The notes: generated from the sequence alone by a model not told the origin. 64,000 nt of DNA from Caldilineaceae bacterium (GCA_019637645.1 JAHBVH010000009.1:1-64000); one strand, 5' to 3'; shown: positions 8,688 through 18,343, counted from the first letter of the stretch. Numbers and translations: made by a program.

Positions 8688-8960
8688 ATGGCTCACGTAA
8701 TTTTTGATTTGTGCATTCGTGACGGTGCATGCGCAGAAGTTTGCCCAGTGGAATGCATTGTGGCCGGTCATCCCGAAGAGGAATGGCCCTGGTACTATAT
8801 CGACCCGGATGTCTGCATCGACTGTGGCGCTTGTGTCCCTGAATGTCCAGTGGAAGCCATCTTGCCCGCTGAAGATCTGCCGGAAGAATATGCCTACTGT
8901 ACGGAGTTGAACGCGCTCTTCTTCACGGAAGGTCCTGGCTACAATTCAAAACCGGCCTAA
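8688..8960 (+). CDS. Dicluster (7Fe/8Fe-type) ferredoxin
   Basis: This 90-residue electron carrier has eight conserved cysteines: C9, C15, C19 and C23 in the first half and C43, C46, C49 and C53 in CIDCGACVPECP. The arrangement resembles Thermus-type seven-iron ferredoxins, but the first half has one fewer cysteine near the N-terminus and a shorter spacing. It could therefore hold a 3Fe or a 4Fe cluster plus a 4Fe cluster. A strong GAGGAGGT site precedes the ATG. Two tandem promoters, a long leader and its own terminator suggest high, regulated expression as a monocistronic unit. Confidence 0.9.
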   Translation: MAHVIFDLCIRDGACAEVCPVECIVAGHPEEEWPWYYIDPDVCIDCGACVPECPVEAILPAEDLPEEYAYCTELNALFFTEGPGYNSKPA

Positions 8961-8991
8961 GGTTGTGGACCTGCCTGTCTAGTTGAACGAA

Positions 8992-9018
8992 AACCTCTGT
9001 TGCGACAGGGGTTTTTTT
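8992..9018 (+). terminator. Intrinsic terminator of the ferredoxin gene
   Basis: An AACCTCTG/CAGGGGTT stem (one G-U pair) with a 6-nt loop is followed directly by seven T residues. Confidence 0.85.
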
Positions 9019-9044
9019 GTTATTTTTAGTCCTTATGCAGGGCC

Positions 9045-9077
9045 AGCGCTCTCCGGTCTTCAAAACCGGACAGCGCT
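9045..9077. repeat. Hairpin resembling a tRNA-Sec anticodon arm
   Basis: The segment TCCGGT-CTTCAAA-ACCGGA (9052-9070) forms a stem with a 7-nt loop containing TCA, flanked by AGCGCT on each side (9045-9050 and 9072-9077). No acceptor stem, T-arm or CCA is found around it, so it is not a complete tRNA. Confidence 0.4.
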
Positions 9078-9118
9078 CACGGCTTGTCCTCCGCCAAATC
9101 ACTAGAAACGAATGAATC

Positions 9119-9853
9119 ATGACTGAACAGAAGCAATGGTTGCAGCCAGATTGGAGCAACGTCAAACGTGTGCTTGTGATTATGGCTCACCCCGATGATC
9201 CCGATTTTATTTGTGCGGGTACTGCGCTGCAAATGGCACACGCGGGGATCGAAGTCACCTATATGATTTTAACGAATGGTGACAAGGGTAACCATAATCC
9301 TGAAATTACGCGCAATCAGTTGATCGCATTGCGTAAGATCGAGCAACGCAATGCCGCGGCAGTCTGTGGGGTCAAAGATGTGCTCTTCATGGGGGTAGAA
9401 GATGGCTTCCTCCGTCCTACGCGCCGGATTCGCGAGCGAGTGACGCGGGAGATTCGGCGGTTAAAGCCAGAGCTGGTTATCTGCACCGATCCCGACCGCT
9501 ATCTGGTGGGCGACGCGTATATCAATCACCCAGATCATCGCAATGCGGGGCTCATCGCCCTGGAGGCCATTTTCCCCGCCGCCGATAACCCAATGTTCTA
9601 TCCCGAAATGGCAGATGAGGGCTATCACCCGCACAAGGTTACGCAGCTCTATGTCTTTGGTCATGGCCAGCCGAATATTCGCTTTGATATTACCGAAGAG
9701 ATCCACACCAAAATCGAGGCCATTCTTGCCCACAAGACGCAGATCGATGATCCGGAGGCCGCGCCACAGCGCTGGTTGGATAACTGGGGTGAGGCGCAAT
9801 TAGATGGCAGCAAGCGCTATTTTGAATATTATAAAGCCATGCGCTTTGAATAG
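9119..9853 (+). CDS. PIG-L family deacetylase (LmbE-like)
   Basis: This 244-residue protein is of the PIG-L/LmbE zinc-dependent N-acetyl deacetylase family. The metal and catalytic motif AHPDDPDF lies near residue 23 and the second metal ligand is in NHPDHRNAG at about residue 140; both are intact. The family removes acetyl groups from N-acetylglucosaminyl conjugates (for example in mycothiol, bacillithiol or antibiotic precursors), and the sequence does not decide the substrate. The ribosome-binding site is weak. The gene is flanked by terminators on both sides, so it is monocistronic. Confidence 0.88.
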   Translation: MTEQKQWLQPDWSNVKRVLVIMAHPDDPDFICAGTALQMAHAGIEVTYMILTNGDKGNHNPEITRNQLIALRKIEQRNAAAVCGVKDVLFMGVEDGFLRPTRRIRERVTREIRRLKPELVICTDPDRYLVGDAYINHPDHRNAGLIALEAIFPAADNPMFYPEMADEGYHPHKVTQLYVFGHGQPNIRFDITEEIHTKIEAILAHKTQIDDPEAAPQRWLDNWGEAQLDGSKRYFEYYKAMRFE

Positions 9854-9862
9854 CCCTTTAGA

Positions 9863-9897
9863 GACCTGGCAGGTTTTCCAAAGCTGCCGGGTCTTTT
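9863..9897 (+). terminator. Intrinsic terminator of the PIG-L gene
   Basis: A 10-bp stem (GACCTGGCAG with CTGCCGGGTC, one G-U) is followed by TTTT. Confidence 0.75.
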
Positions 9898-10063
9898 CCA
9901 AACTACTCCTCTCACCTGCCTTCTTCTGCCGCGTAGCCTCTACTTAGCAAACATTTATCAGCTGTTAACCTATCGTCAATGTGTCCGTGTATACTGACAA
10001 GGTGACTCTTCCTTCGGGGACTCATTCGCTGTCAGTTATCGATGAAAGCAACTGGTGAGAACG

Positions 10064-10591
10064 ATGAGCGCCATTTTGCTCTTGAATGCAAGCTACGAAC
10101 CCCTCGCTGTGATCCCGGCGCGGCGCGCCCTCTCGTTGCTCTTGCGGGAACGGGTTGACGCCGTAACCGAAGAATTGATCAACATTTCGACCACTGCCCA
10201 CGACCTGTCGATCCCGACGGTATTGCGCCTACGGCGCTATGTGCGCGCGCCCAAGCGCGGCGTCCGCTGGAGCCGCCGTGGCATCTTTCAGCGCGATAAC
10301 TACGGTTGTATCTACTGTGGGATCCGTGCTGGCGAGGCCCAAGGGGAGCTGTTGCTGACCAAACGCGATTTTACGTTGGATCACATCCTGCCCAAAAGCC
10401 GGGGCGGACGCAATACGTGGAGCAACACTGCGTGCGCTTGCCCCAAGTGTAACCAGCGCAAAGGGAATCGTACCCCCCACGAAGCGGGCATGGCGCTCCT
10501 GTGGGAACCCAAAACGCCGCGGGTGGACTATTGGGTTGCTTCGGGCGAAGTGCCGACGGCGTGGAAGTTTTATCTAGAGTCATCGGGCTGA
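10064..10591 (+). CDS. HNH endonuclease family protein
   Basis: This 175-residue protein starts at the ATG at 10064, which has GGTGAG 3-8 nt upstream; a GTG nine bases earlier is less likely. Residues 1-75 are the conserved lead domain (ILLLNASYEPLAVIPARRAL, then IPTVLRLRRYV) found in a widespread bacterial HNH group. Residues about 85-150 hold the HNH core: IYCG, then LDHILPKSRGG and CPKCNQRKG, giving a zinc-binding CxxC pair set around the DH catalytic site. The family is common in Chloroflexota, Actinobacteria and cyanobacteria. Its biological role is unknown, and no restriction partner gene lies nearby. Confidence 0.88.
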   Translation: MSAILLLNASYEPLAVIPARRALSLLLRERVDAVTEELINISTTAHDLSIPTVLRLRRYVRAPKRGVRWSRRGIFQRDNYGCIYCGIRAGEAQGELLLTKRDFTLDHILPKSRGGRNTWSNTACACPKCNQRKGNRTPHEAGMALLWEPKTPRVDYWVASGEVPTAWKFYLESSG

Positions 10592-10615
10592 CAGGCCGCC
10601 TTGGGGGCCCTTCGC

Positions 10616-12643
10616 TTATGGAATCTGGACCTCGCCAAGGGTTACTTCAATGCCAGCAGGATTGCCTGCTGCATCGAGGATCGTCAGCGGCTCTAGGCTC
10701 TCGGCATCATAGACCAAAAGGCGGATGGTATAGGTGCCGCTGGGAAGAGCCTCATCGGTGAGCAATGAATAGACATTGAGGGGTTGGTCTGTGGCTTGCC
10801 ACTCGGCAGGCAGGAGATGACGGTCATTGAGTAGGCGCTCGTCGCTTTGGAGCAGCCGGTTGTCCCGACTATCATAAAGCGCTACGCGTGCCTTGTAGGG
10901 TCGATCTGCTTGTCCATTTGGCACCCGTTGCCACTGAAGCACAACCGGGAGTTTGGTGCCAGGCGTGCGCGCCGCGATGGGGAGCGAAACGGCCACGGTT
11001 TGCACGGCGGTGCCAAATTGCACGGCATGGGGCGTCAGTGCTGGGGCTAAGGCAAAGTGTGTGGGCGGGGTGAGTTGCCACCAGTCGATCGAATAGCCGC
11101 GAAAATCTTTGCCGTCGATCCGTTCACCATACTTATCGAGCAAAAAGCGCACCGCATGGCGGGGATCCGTGTCGCTCTCAAACCACTGGACCCAAAAGAC
11201 CTTTTCCGCCGTTCCTGCCCACGTTGTGAGTTGTTGATCCAACGTATTGATATCCACAAACAGATAGCGGGCCGGTGCGGCTTCAGGCCCGGTCAGTGGC
11301 TGGCTGGGATCGATCCCATAGCGTTGGTAGTAAAAACCAAAGGGGTATTTTTGGTCAATCAGAATGAGATCGGCTGGCCCAGCGTTGGCTTTAAGCCAAG
11401 CTGTAACGCTGGCGATGTCCTCGCGGGCAAAGCGTGGATCAGTCAGATCGGCTTGGATCAGGGGGATAAAGCCGATCACGATGCCGATCACACCCACCAG
11501 GCTCAACCACTGTTGCCCCCGTTTAGCGCGATCTGGCATCGTGATGCCACCACCAAGCGCAAGGCCCAGCCATAGGTAGAGCGCTGGGGTAATAAAGCTG
11601 CTATAGCGGACATTAAATGCCCCGCGATCCAAGACGGCCAGATAGTAGAGGGCCAAACCGCCCACCAGCCACGCCCAGAGGAAGGTGGCTTGGCGCAGGT
11701 AGCTACCAAGGCGGCGCAGCGATAGCAGGGTGCTTAGGCCAAGGATGGCTAAGCTTACCCAGAGCCAGACCGTGCCAGCGCCTGCTATGATCGTGGGGGT
11801 AAAGGCATAACCACCCAAGTATGCCTGCCAATTTTGCCAGAGATAATCCCCCAGCGCGGGAATGCCCAAGTTGGGGTTAGCATAGTCGGGAATCTGGCGC
11901 AAAGCAATCGGCAAGACGGGCGCGACCAACAGCGACATGGCAAGCCCACAGCCGACCACGGTACGCAGTGCTGACCACCGTTGCGGACCGCTCAGGGCGA
12001 CAATGCCCCACCAGCCATACCACGCCACCAGAATAAAAACCGCATTATAGTGGGTTAATAGCGCTAATGCTGAACAGATCACAAAGGCTACATAGGAACG
12101 GTGATTGCTCTTTTGCGTTGTTGTGTCAGTAATACGCAGCAGAAAGTAGGCCGCGGCGGTTAGCAAGGCAAAGCCGACCGTGTACATGCGTGCTTCTTGG
12201 CTTTCGGCCAACCAGAAGGGGGCAAAGCCCGCCGCTGCCACGGTTGCAAGGCCGATCCAGCGGGTGCCAAAACGGCGGCTCAGTGGGTAGAGCAGTACAG
12301 TTGCTACCATGGCCGCGACGACGCTCAAGAGGCGCGCCCCAAAAGCCAGGATGGCTGGATCGGTTTTTGCCTGAAAACCTAGACTATATAGCCAGCCATG
12401 TAAGAGCCAGAAGTAGACTGGCGGGTGGATGTCTAGCTCTGGTGCGGTGGCTATCTGTCCAAAGGGACGGAGGGCAACATCCAGGTTGCGCGCTTCATCC
12501 CACCAAATGTTTTGGCGCGTCAGGTCATGGAGGCGGAGGGCAAAGCTGGCTAGCAGTAGGCTAATCAGCAGTAGCCGAGCCAGCGCGGCCCGTTGGCCGC
12601 TAGCGTGCGGTGGCGTTACGATGGATGCTTGGGATGGCGACAT
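10616..12643 (-). CDS. PMT-type (GT39-like) membrane glycosyltransferase
   Basis: This encodes about 675 residues. The ATG at 12643 is preferred over a TTG at 12658 that would overlap the upstream gene. After one N-terminal membrane segment comes an extracytoplasmic loop with the catalytic acidic pair in NIWWDEARNLDV, then DIHPPVYFWLLHGW, both signatures of the dolichyl-phosphate-mannose-type glycosyltransferase superfamily. Eight or more further hydrophobic segments fill residues about 90-400. A soluble C-terminal beta-rich domain follows (residues about 420-675). The enzyme probably moves a sugar from a polyprenyl-phosphate donor to a protein or lipid outside the membrane. It is 4 bp downstream of the GNAT gene and co-directional. 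Confidence 0.85.
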   Translation of the reverse strand: MSPSQASIVTPPHASGQRAALARLLLISLLLASFALRLHDLTRQNIWWDEARNLDVALRPFGQIATAPELDIHPPVYFWLLHGWLYSLGFQAKTDPAILAFGARLLSVVAAMVATVLLYPLSRRFGTRWIGLATVAAAGFAPFWLAESQEARMYTVGFALLTAAAYFLLRITDTTTQKSNHRSYVAFVICSALALLTHYNAVFILVAWYGWWGIVALSGPQRWSALRTVVGCGLAMSLLVAPVLPIALRQIPDYANPNLGIPALGDYLWQNWQAYLGGYAFTPTIIAGAGTVWLWVSLAILGLSTLLSLRRLGSYLRQATFLWAWLVGGLALYYLAVLDRGAFNVRYSSFITPALYLWLGLALGGGITMPDRAKRGQQWLSLVGVIGIVIGFIPLIQADLTDPRFAREDIASVTAWLKANAGPADLILIDQKYPFGFYYQRYGIDPSQPLTGPEAAPARYLFVDINTLDQQLTTWAGTAEKVFWVQWFESDTDPRHAVRFLLDKYGERIDGKDFRGYSIDWWQLTPPTHFALAPALTPHAVQFGTAVQTVAVSLPIAARTPGTKLPVVLQWQRVPNGQADRPYKARVALYDSRDNRLLQSDERLLNDRHLLPAEWQATDQPLNVYSLLTDEALPSGTYTIRLLVYDAESLEPLTILDAAGNPAGIEVTLGEVQIP

Positions 12644-12647
12644 AGAG

Positions 12648-13283
12648 TTAGGCTTCAACGGGCTGGTAAGCGGGGTTCACCCATTCAATGAGGGTTGACC
12701 AGTTGTCAGAGGCAGAATCCTCAATATAATTTTCGATCAGCCCGCGTACTTGAAATCCATTACGGAGTTGGAAAGAGAGGGTTGGATCGTGGAGCAGACC
12801 GGCTACTACTTGTTCAACATACGCCTGTACCGATAAGCGTCCCTTATAGGCTGCATAGCCAGGGATGAGCCCGCCCGCCACAATCCCGCGCCGCTGGTAG
12901 CGACGGACAAGGGCTTGGCGGGCGGCATAGATCTGTTTCCCAATGCCTTGCCCACGATAGGCCGGATGGACGCTAATATCCGCGCCATAATAGTAGGCCC
13001 CGGCGGGGTTGTGACGCGTAAAATAAAAGCCGTCACAGATCTCTTTGAAGCGATGATTGGGATGCGCAAGGTCAAAGTCGATAAAAAAGCCGGAACCTTG
13101 CCCAACCACCTTGTCGTCGGCAAGCACTACAATCTGACCTTCGGGAAAGATGCGATATTGGCTAGCAAAGTGGTCAACGCCCATCAATTCATGCGCGGCC
13201 AAGGTGGGATAGCAGGTGCGCTGTAATTGTTCCAACTGGGCAAAGTGTTCGGGTTGAATGGTCGTCAGGATAATCGTAGTCAT
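12648..13283 (-). CDS. GNAT-family N-acetyltransferase
   Basis: This is about 211 residues from the ATG at 13283. A start further upstream would lie inside the hairpin 13297-13364 that ends the previous gene. The acetyl-CoA-binding motif A is clear in ISVHPAYRGQGIGKQIYAARQALV (R-x-x-G-x-G pattern). The start of the fold, ILTTIQPEHFAQLEQLQRTCYP, is also typical. The substrate cannot be assigned. It sits between the GlgC-like gene and a glycosyltransferase and nearly abuts the latter, so it may modify a carbohydrate or envelope component (inference). Confidence 0.82.
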   Translation of the reverse strand: MTTIILTTIQPEHFAQLEQLQRTCYPTLAAHELMGVDHFASQYRIFPEGQIVVLADDKVVGQGSGFFIDFDLAHPNHRFKEICDGFYFTRHNPAGAYYYGADISVHPAYRGQGIGKQIYAARQALVRRYQRRGIVAGGLIPGYAAYKGRLSVQAYVEQVVAGLLHDPTLSFQLRNGFQVRGLIENYIEDSASDNWSTLIEWVNPAYQPVEA

Positions 13284-13296
13284 ACGCTTGATCGAC

Positions 13297-13364
13297 GGCA
13301 TAGGAAGAAGAGGTGCGCTTGGATGACAAGAGCCGCCGTCGGTCGCACCTCTTCTTCCCATGCC
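13297..13364 (-). terminator. Near-perfect 21-bp hairpin after the GlgC-like gene
   Basis: The arms at 13297-13317 and 13344-13364 match over 21 bp with one mismatch. The hairpin lies just after the stop of the GlgC-like gene (13371) and before the GNAT start. Confidence 0.6.
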
Positions 13365-13370
13365 GCTAGG

Positions 13371-14630
13371 CTACCGCATGCTTTTTCCAAAGTTTGTGCC
13401 GCTCGCAATATTTTTACGGCGGCCAAACGCTTTTTCATCCGTATAGGGGTAAATCACCACATTGTGGCCAATGGTCAGATTCTCGGGCAGGCTGCTGCCT
13501 TTGCCAATCAAGGTCAAGCCAGTGTTGATCTGCTCGGGCATCTCCTTGTTGGGCGTATTGTCATCACCAGCCCCAATGTGGACGCCCTTGCGGATGGTCA
13601 CATTTTTATCCACCACCGCGCGTTCCACCACCGCACCACTCTCAATGATTGTGTCACTCAAGATGACACTGTCGCGCACGGTCGCCCCTTCGGCCACATA
13701 GACCCCTGGCGAAAGCACACTACGTTCGACAATTCCATGTACTTGGCAACCATTGGAAAGCAAATTTCCGCCCACCTGCGCTTGTGGGCCTACCTTGGCC
13801 GGTGCCCGTTCTTCGCTGCGCGTATGGACGACCCAATCAGGGTTGTAGAGATCGAGCGCCGGTTCTTCGGCCAGTAACCCCATATTGGCTTCCCAATAGG
13901 CTTGGACCGTGCCAACATCAGCCCAATAGCCTGGGAACGTATAGCCATAGAGCGCCAGATTGCTACCGACCATGGCCGGCAGTACATGGCGACCAAAGTC
14001 AACATGGCTGGGATCTTGGAGTAACTCGCTGAGCACGGCTTTTCGGAAGATGTAGATGCCCATGGACGCCAGCGTTTCGCGCGCGCGGCGCGGTTTCTCT
14101 TGAAAGTCGACAATTCGATCATCAGTGCCGAGAGAAACAATGCCGTAGCGGTGGGTTTCATAGATGTTGACCCGCCGCACGCCGACGGTAGCATCGGCAC
14201 CACTCTGGATATGTTGGCGCAACATAGGCCGATAATCCATCAGGTAGATATGATCCCCGGCCAAAATCAAGACATGTTCTTCGGATTGGCGTTCGACAAA
14301 GTCGAGGTTCCGGCGTACCGCGTCGGCATTGCCTTCTTGCCAATCGCCCAAGGGGCCACCGCGATAGGGTTGGAGCAGACGCACGCCACCGCTGGCGCGG
14401 TCGAGATCCCATGGTTTGCCAATGCCAATGTGGTTATTGAGACTTTGGGGGCGATATTGGGTCAGGATCGCAACCTTGTAAATTTCGCTGTTGACACAGT
14501 TGCTCAGGGGAAAATCAATCAAACGGAACTTACCGCCAAAAGGCACCGCTGGCTCAGAACGCACTTCGGTCAGCACGCTAAGACTCTCGCTGGCGCCACC
14601 GCCCATGATGATTGCAAACGCTTGTGTCAT
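13371..14630 (-). CDS. GlgC-like paralogue lacking the catalytic signature
   Basis: This is a 419-residue homologue of glucose-1-phosphate adenylyltransferase. The nucleotidyltransferase fold is preserved ([64 protein letters not shown]), as is the left-handed beta-helix C-terminus. However, the usual GGxGTRLxPLTxxRAKPA region reads [19 protein letters not shown]: the GTRL arginine and the RAKPA lysine are replaced. The protein is therefore probably inactive, or a regulatory partner of the intact GlgC encoded 87 bp upstream, much as GlgD pairs with GlgC in Firmicutes. The ATG at 14630 has GAGGG about 6 nt upstream. The pair is co-directional. Confidence 0.85.
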   Translation of the reverse strand: MTQAFAIIMGGGASESLSVLTEVRSEPAVPFGGKFRLIDFPLSNCVNSEIYKVAILTQYRPQSLNNHIGIGKPWDLDRASGGVRLLQPYRGGPLGDWQEGNADAVRRNLDFVERQSEEHVLILAGDHIYLMDYRPMLRQHIQSGADATVGVRRVNIYETHRYGIVSLGTDDRIVDFQEKPRRARETLASMGIYIFRKAVLSELLQDPSHVDFGRHVLPAMVGSNLALYGYTFPGYWADVGTVQAYWEANMGLLAEEPALDLYNPDWVVHTRSEERAPAKVGPQAQVGGNLLSNGCQVHGIVERSVLSPGVYVAEGATVRDSVILSDTIIESGAVVERAVVDKNVTIRKGVHIGAGDDNTPNKEMPEQINTGLTLIGKGSSLPENLTIGHNVVIYPYTDEKAFGRRKNIASGTNFGKSMR

Positions 14631-14656
14631 GGTTTCCCTCTTGGTAAAGAGATTGA

Positions 14657-14682
14657 GAGCTTGGTGCCTTGTCTCCAAGCTC
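14657..14682 (-). other. Intercistronic hairpin between glgC and its paralogue
   Basis: GAGCTTGG (14657-14664) pairs with CCAAGCTC (14675-14682) around a 10-nt loop. It could tune the ratio of the two products; there is no T-run. Confidence 0.4.
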
Positions 14683-14717
14683 GGAGAAAGATCGATACCA
14701 TTCCCTTGTCAACAGTC

Positions 14718-15983
14718 CTAGACTGTTTTGCCGTCGGCGATCACTTTATCCGCCGGATAATCCTGTTCGGTGCGGCCACTATTGATGAGGACGTTACGCC
14801 CAATTTGGGTGCGATCCGGAATGAACGCATTTTTGCCCACCACGGTGATCCCGGCAAAGAGTCGATCGGGCATTTGCGCATTGACCACCGTCTCGTCGCC
14901 GGTGCCCACCACCGCGCCAGCCCCAATGACCACCTGTTTGTCGATCACAACTTTGTCCAACACTGCGCCGGGGCCAATCCAAGTGTCGTTCATGACGACA
15001 CTGTCTTTGACGACGGCACCGGGGCTCACATAGACGCCTGGGCTGAGAATACTGTTTACGACCAGCCCTCGGACAATACACCCGTTGGAGATCATGCTGC
15101 TCACCACTTTGGCTTGTGGGCCAATCTTGGCAGCCGGGCGTTCTTCGGATTTGGTGTGGAGCGGCCAGTCGGCCGCATAGAGATCCAGGGCCGGGTCGGG
15201 TTGCAACAGGGCAAGGTTCGTCGACCAATAGGAGTCGATTGTCCCCACATCAACCCAGTAGCCTTCGTATTTATAAGCGAAGACGTTATCGCCCGCATTG
15301 ATCATGGCTGGAATGACGTGTTGTCCAAAATCGACGCGGGGCGTTTCTGGCCCATGTTCGTTTAGGCGTTTGGCTAGGCTGTGGGTGTTAAAAATATAGA
15401 TCCCCATCGAGGCTAGGTTGCCCTTGTCGCGTTCTTTGGGTTTTTCATAGAATTGCGTAATGCGTTGGTTTTCATCCACCTGCATAATCCCAAAGCGGTG
15501 GGTCTCTTCCAGCGGTACTGGCATGACCGCAATGGTGAGATCGGCCCCTTTTTCGCGATGGTAGTCGATCATCAAGCGATAATCCATTTTGTAGATATGA
15601 TCGCCTGCCAAGATGAGTACCGTGTCGGCGCGATTGTCATCGACAAAATTCATGTTTTGGGCAATGGCATCCGCCGTGCCAGCATACCATTGTTGGCCCA
15701 TCCGTCCTTGGTAGGGGTGCAGCAAGCGCACGCCACCGCGGCTGCGGTCTAAGTCCCATGGTTTGCCAATGCCAATGTGTTCGTTCAAACTGTGGGGACG
15801 ATATTGGGTCAGCACGCCAACGGTATAGATGCCGCTGTTGACGCAGTTACTCAAAGGGAAATCGATGATACGGAACTTCCCGGCAAAGGGAACAGCCGGT
15901 TTGGCCCGCTCTTCAGACAACACGGTCAAGCGAGTACCGGCACCGCCGGCAAGAAGCATTGCAATTGTCTTTTGTGAGGACAT
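14718..15983 (-). CDS. glgC: Glucose-1-phosphate adenylyltransferase
   Basis: This 421-residue enzyme makes ADP-glucose from ATP and glucose-1-phosphate, the committed step of bacterial glycogen synthesis. The catalytic signature [24 protein letters not shown] is intact, with the GTRL arginine and RAKPA lysine both present. [26 protein letters not shown] and the GDHIYKMDY substrate motif follow, then a beta-helix domain from about residue 290. The ATG at 15983 is chosen because similarity starts there and GAAGAG lies about 6-9 nt upstream; the longer frame to 16112 is unsupported. It is followed by the degenerate paralogue, and the two are likely co-transcribed and may form mixed tetramers. 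Confidence 0.93.
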   Translation of the reverse strand: MSSQKTIAMLLAGGAGTRLTVLSEERAKPAVPFAGKFRIIDFPLSNCVNSGIYTVGVLTQYRPHSLNEHIGIGKPWDLDRSRGGVRLLHPYQGRMGQQWYAGTADAIAQNMNFVDDNRADTVLILAGDHIYKMDYRLMIDYHREKGADLTIAVMPVPLEETHRFGIMQVDENQRITQFYEKPKERDKGNLASMGIYIFNTHSLAKRLNEHGPETPRVDFGQHVIPAMINAGDNVFAYKYEGYWVDVGTIDSYWSTNLALLQPDPALDLYAADWPLHTKSEERPAAKIGPQAKVVSSMISNGCIVRGLVVNSILSPGVYVSPGAVVKDSVVMNDTWIGPGAVLDKVVIDKQVVIGAGAVVGTGDETVVNAQMPDRLFAGITVVGKNAFIPDRTQIGRNVLINSGRTEQDYPADKVIADGKTV

Positions 15984-16028
15984 AGGCACTCTTCGTTTCG
16001 GTAGGCAGGTTAGGCAGGAAATAACTAT

Positions 16029-16057
16029 ATAGTAACGCAAAGCCGGAAAATCTTCAA
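16029..16057 (-). promoter_or_regulatory. Promoter of the glgC pair
   Basis: On the minus strand, TTGAAG (16052-16057), a 17-bp spacer and TACTAT (16029-16034) lie about 45 bp before the chosen glgC start. Confidence 0.55.
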
Positions 16058-16167
16058 CTGCCTTCATCGGTGATAAAAGATATCGCCAGCAAAAGAGATA
16101 CCCTACCGGCAAAACGTATAGATTGCATACTGGAAAAATTGAATAAAAATCGACTGTACGTATAGTT

Positions 16168-16195
16168 TTGCGAAATACCTAGCTCTTGTTATAAT
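16168..16195 (+). promoter_or_regulatory. Promoter of the two-gene unknown operon
   Basis: TTGCGA (16168-16173), a 16-bp spacer and a perfect TATAAT (16190-16195) lie about 90 bp before the GTG start. Confidence 0.55.
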
Positions 16196-16283
16196 CTCTG
16201 TTTGCGAATGCGAGTACGCTCGGGGAACGGAACCGAGATCATCATAAAAGAAATTCCTGTTGGTTCATCATTAGGAGGGAAGC

Positions 16284-17867
16284 GTGCTACAACGCCAAAC
16301 CCAAACTGCCACTTTTTGGCGTGACCAGTTTGAAGTAACGTCAGAAGATACTGAATTTTTGCATAGTTTACTTTTAGATACCCAAGCGCCCCAAACGCTG
16401 GATCAATTAGCAACCGCATTGATTGAAGAGTATCTACGGCGGGAAGAGGCTAAAATTCGTTCAGAGCTAGCCAAAGGCGCGGTCTATGTACCCAAGGCCC
16501 GCTACACGGTTGGTCAGAAAGTCGTCTTTCCGGCGCTCGATTTCACCGTTGGCGAAGTCATCGGCCTGCGGGAAGGGCAAAACCCCGAGTTTGGCAATTT
16601 TGAGGTGATCAAAGTTCAGTTTGCTGATAGCCTACGCGAATTTGCGGCCAACCTGCCCCGTCATCGGCTCAATCAAGGGAATGGCAATAGTCCCTTGGAC
16701 CAAGAGTCGCTCCTCTCTGCTATTGAAATCTATTCCCTGTATCAAGAAGAGATCAATGACAGCATCCTCTACGCCCTCGAAGAAGGCGAACGGAGCAATG
16801 CCTTTGTTGAAGTTGATAATACATGGCTTCTGGCGGATATGTTGGCCGAAGTGCATGTGGGCTATCTCAACATTGCCGAAGCCATGATCGAGGTTCAGAG
16901 CAAGCCACTGAAAACCAGCCAACTCTTGACCGAAATTGATTTGGGCAGCAATATGAGCCCGGTCATGCGCACCATCAGCCTGGACTATGCACTGGGCCAA
17001 GATCCGCGCTTTGATCGGATTACGAGTAACGGTGACAGCCTGTGGTATCTACGCCGCCTAGAGCCCGAGCCAGTGCTCAATATACCAGCCTTGCTCAGAT
17101 ATGCACCGCTCCCCTACAACCGCGCGCTGTTGAGCGTTGAATTGTTGCAAATTGAATGGGAGCTAGATGATGAATGGGGCGAAAGTGGGCTAAGCAGCGA
17201 AATTCCCCGGATTGTGCCCACGATCACCATCACGCTCACCTATCCCCACTGGCGCTATGGCACCTTGCCCCTCAATGGGCGGACGGTGAATTTCTTCCCC
17301 ACCGGCGCGCGTGGCAAGTCCATGGTTACGTTGGTCGATGGTCGTTGGGGCACGCGCTACACGGGTTGGGTGATGCACGAAGGGCGCTATGTCTATGGGT
17401 TGACCAAATGGATCGATGATCATGCGTTACCCGTCGGGGCGTATATTACCTTGGAGCGCACCAACAATGCCAATGAAATTATCGTCGACTATCGCACCCG
17501 CCGGGCGAAGCGCGAATGGGCACGGATTGGGATGGCGGATCTAGAACACCAAGCCCTACGCTTTGAAATGAACAAGATCCAGGTCGCCTGCGAATACGAC
17601 GAATACATGATCGTTGCTGAGCAGGAGCGCCCACCGATTGACCGTCTCCGGAATCAGTTACAAAATAGCGAACTCAGCTTGAGCTTGGTGGTTGAACAAG
17701 TGGTGTTGGAATTGATCAAGCTGAACCCGCAGGGAACGGTTCACGCCAAGAGCATCTATAGTGCTGTCAACATGTTGCGGCGCTGCCCGCCCGGCCCGGT
17801 CTTCTATGCGCTGATCAGCAATCGCAAATTCCGCGATGTCGGTAACGGGTTCTTTGCCTTAGCGTAA
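16284..17867 (+). CDS. Unrecognised protein with possible HARE-HTH-like C-terminus
   Basis: This is a 527-residue cytoplasmic protein with no signal peptide or membrane segment. The GTG start has AGGAGG 5-7 nt upstream. I do not recognise the family. Residues about 1-55 look helical ([20 protein letters not shown]). A small beta-barrel-like stretch follows ([25 protein letters not shown]). The centre is acidic and mixed alpha/beta, with repeated aromatic motifs ([31 protein letters not shown]). The last 45 residues ([24 protein letters not shown], then [11 protein letters not shown]) resemble the end of HARE-HTH winged-helix domains; this is inference. The next gene starts 18 bp downstream. 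A DNA- or RNA-linked role is only a suggestion. Confidence 0.8.
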   Translation: MLQRQTQTATFWRDQFEVTSEDTEFLHSLLLDTQAPQTLDQLATALIEEYLRREEAKIRSELAKGAVYVPKARYTVGQKVVFPALDFTVGEVIGLREGQNPEFGNFEVIKVQFADSLREFAANLPRHRLNQGNGNSPLDQESLLSAIEIYSLYQEEINDSILYALEEGERSNAFVEVDNTWLLADMLAEVHVGYLNIAEAMIEVQSKPLKTSQLLTEIDLGSNMSPVMRTISLDYALGQDPRFDRITSNGDSLWYLRRLEPEPVLNIPALLRYAPLPYNRALLSVELLQIEWELDDEWGESGLSSEIPRIVPTITITLTYPHWRYGTLPLNGRTVNFFPTGARGKSMVTLVDGRWGTRYTGWVMHEGRYVYGLTKWIDDHALPVGAYITLERTNNANEIIVDYRTRRAKREWARIGMADLEHQALRFEMNKIQVACEYDEYMIVAEQERPPIDRLRNQLQNSELSLSLVVEQVVLELIKLNPQGTVHAKSIYSAVNMLRRCPPGPVFYALISNRKFRDVGNGFFALA

Positions 17868-17885
17868 GACTTTAGGAGCTTCTCC

Positions 17886-18326
17886 ATGACTCAAACATTA
17901 CTGCGCCACAAACTGGCCCGTTTCCGTCCATCGGTTGACACCAAATTTCATATTGATTATGAATGGTGGGAAACCAACAATCGCAATTTTCGGCTCTACT
18001 TACGCGATCAACTCTGTGATGAATGCCGGAAACGCTTTAGCAATCATGCCAACACGGAGAATGTCGATTGGGTCGATCCGGATACGGGGGAGGTGCGCCA
18101 AACCGATGCCTTGCGCGAATGTCTGCGCACTAGGTGTGCCAATGATCCCGAATATATTAATGAGCGGCTGCCCCTCGTTGCTGCCTGTTTTCGGATCTTT
18201 CTGGCGAACAACAACACACCACTCTCTTCCAATGAGTTGAATCAACTCCTGCCTTGGAAGTCGCCGGACACCATTCTCAAGGTGTTGAGTAGCAATCAAA
18301 ACTACTTAGGGATTCGTCCGGCCTAA
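17886..18326 (+). CDS. Small unrecognised partner protein with Cys motifs
   Basis: This 146-residue protein is encoded 18 bp after the 527-residue gene, with AGGAG 8 nt before the ATG. The first 80 residues hold basic and aromatic segments (LLRHKLARFRPS, FHIDYEWWETNNRNFRLYL), then CDECRKRF and a later CLRTRC, four cysteines that could bind a metal. The last 45 residues (PLSSNELNQLLPWKSPDTILKVL, ending YLGIRPA) look like a winged-helix or HTH module and echo the layout of the upstream protein. Function is unknown. The tight spacing and shared design suggest the two act together. Confidence 0.78.
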   Translation: MTQTLLRHKLARFRPSVDTKFHIDYEWWETNNRNFRLYLRDQLCDECRKRFSNHANTENVDWVDPDTGEVRQTDALRECLRTRCANDPEYINERLPLVAACFRIFLANNNTPLSSNELNQLLPWKSPDTILKVLSSNQNYLGIRPA

Positions 18327-18343
18327 GTTATTTCCAAAAACTA

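Noticed and set aside
9040..9110. Complete tRNA-Sec gene
   Set aside because: Only the anticodon arm is present; acceptor stem, D-arm and the T-arm GGTTCGA are missing.
14100..15365. Plus-strand frame of 421 codons opposite the GlgC genes
   Set aside because: It covers both strongly supported GlgC homologues in antisense and shows no domain; a composition effect.
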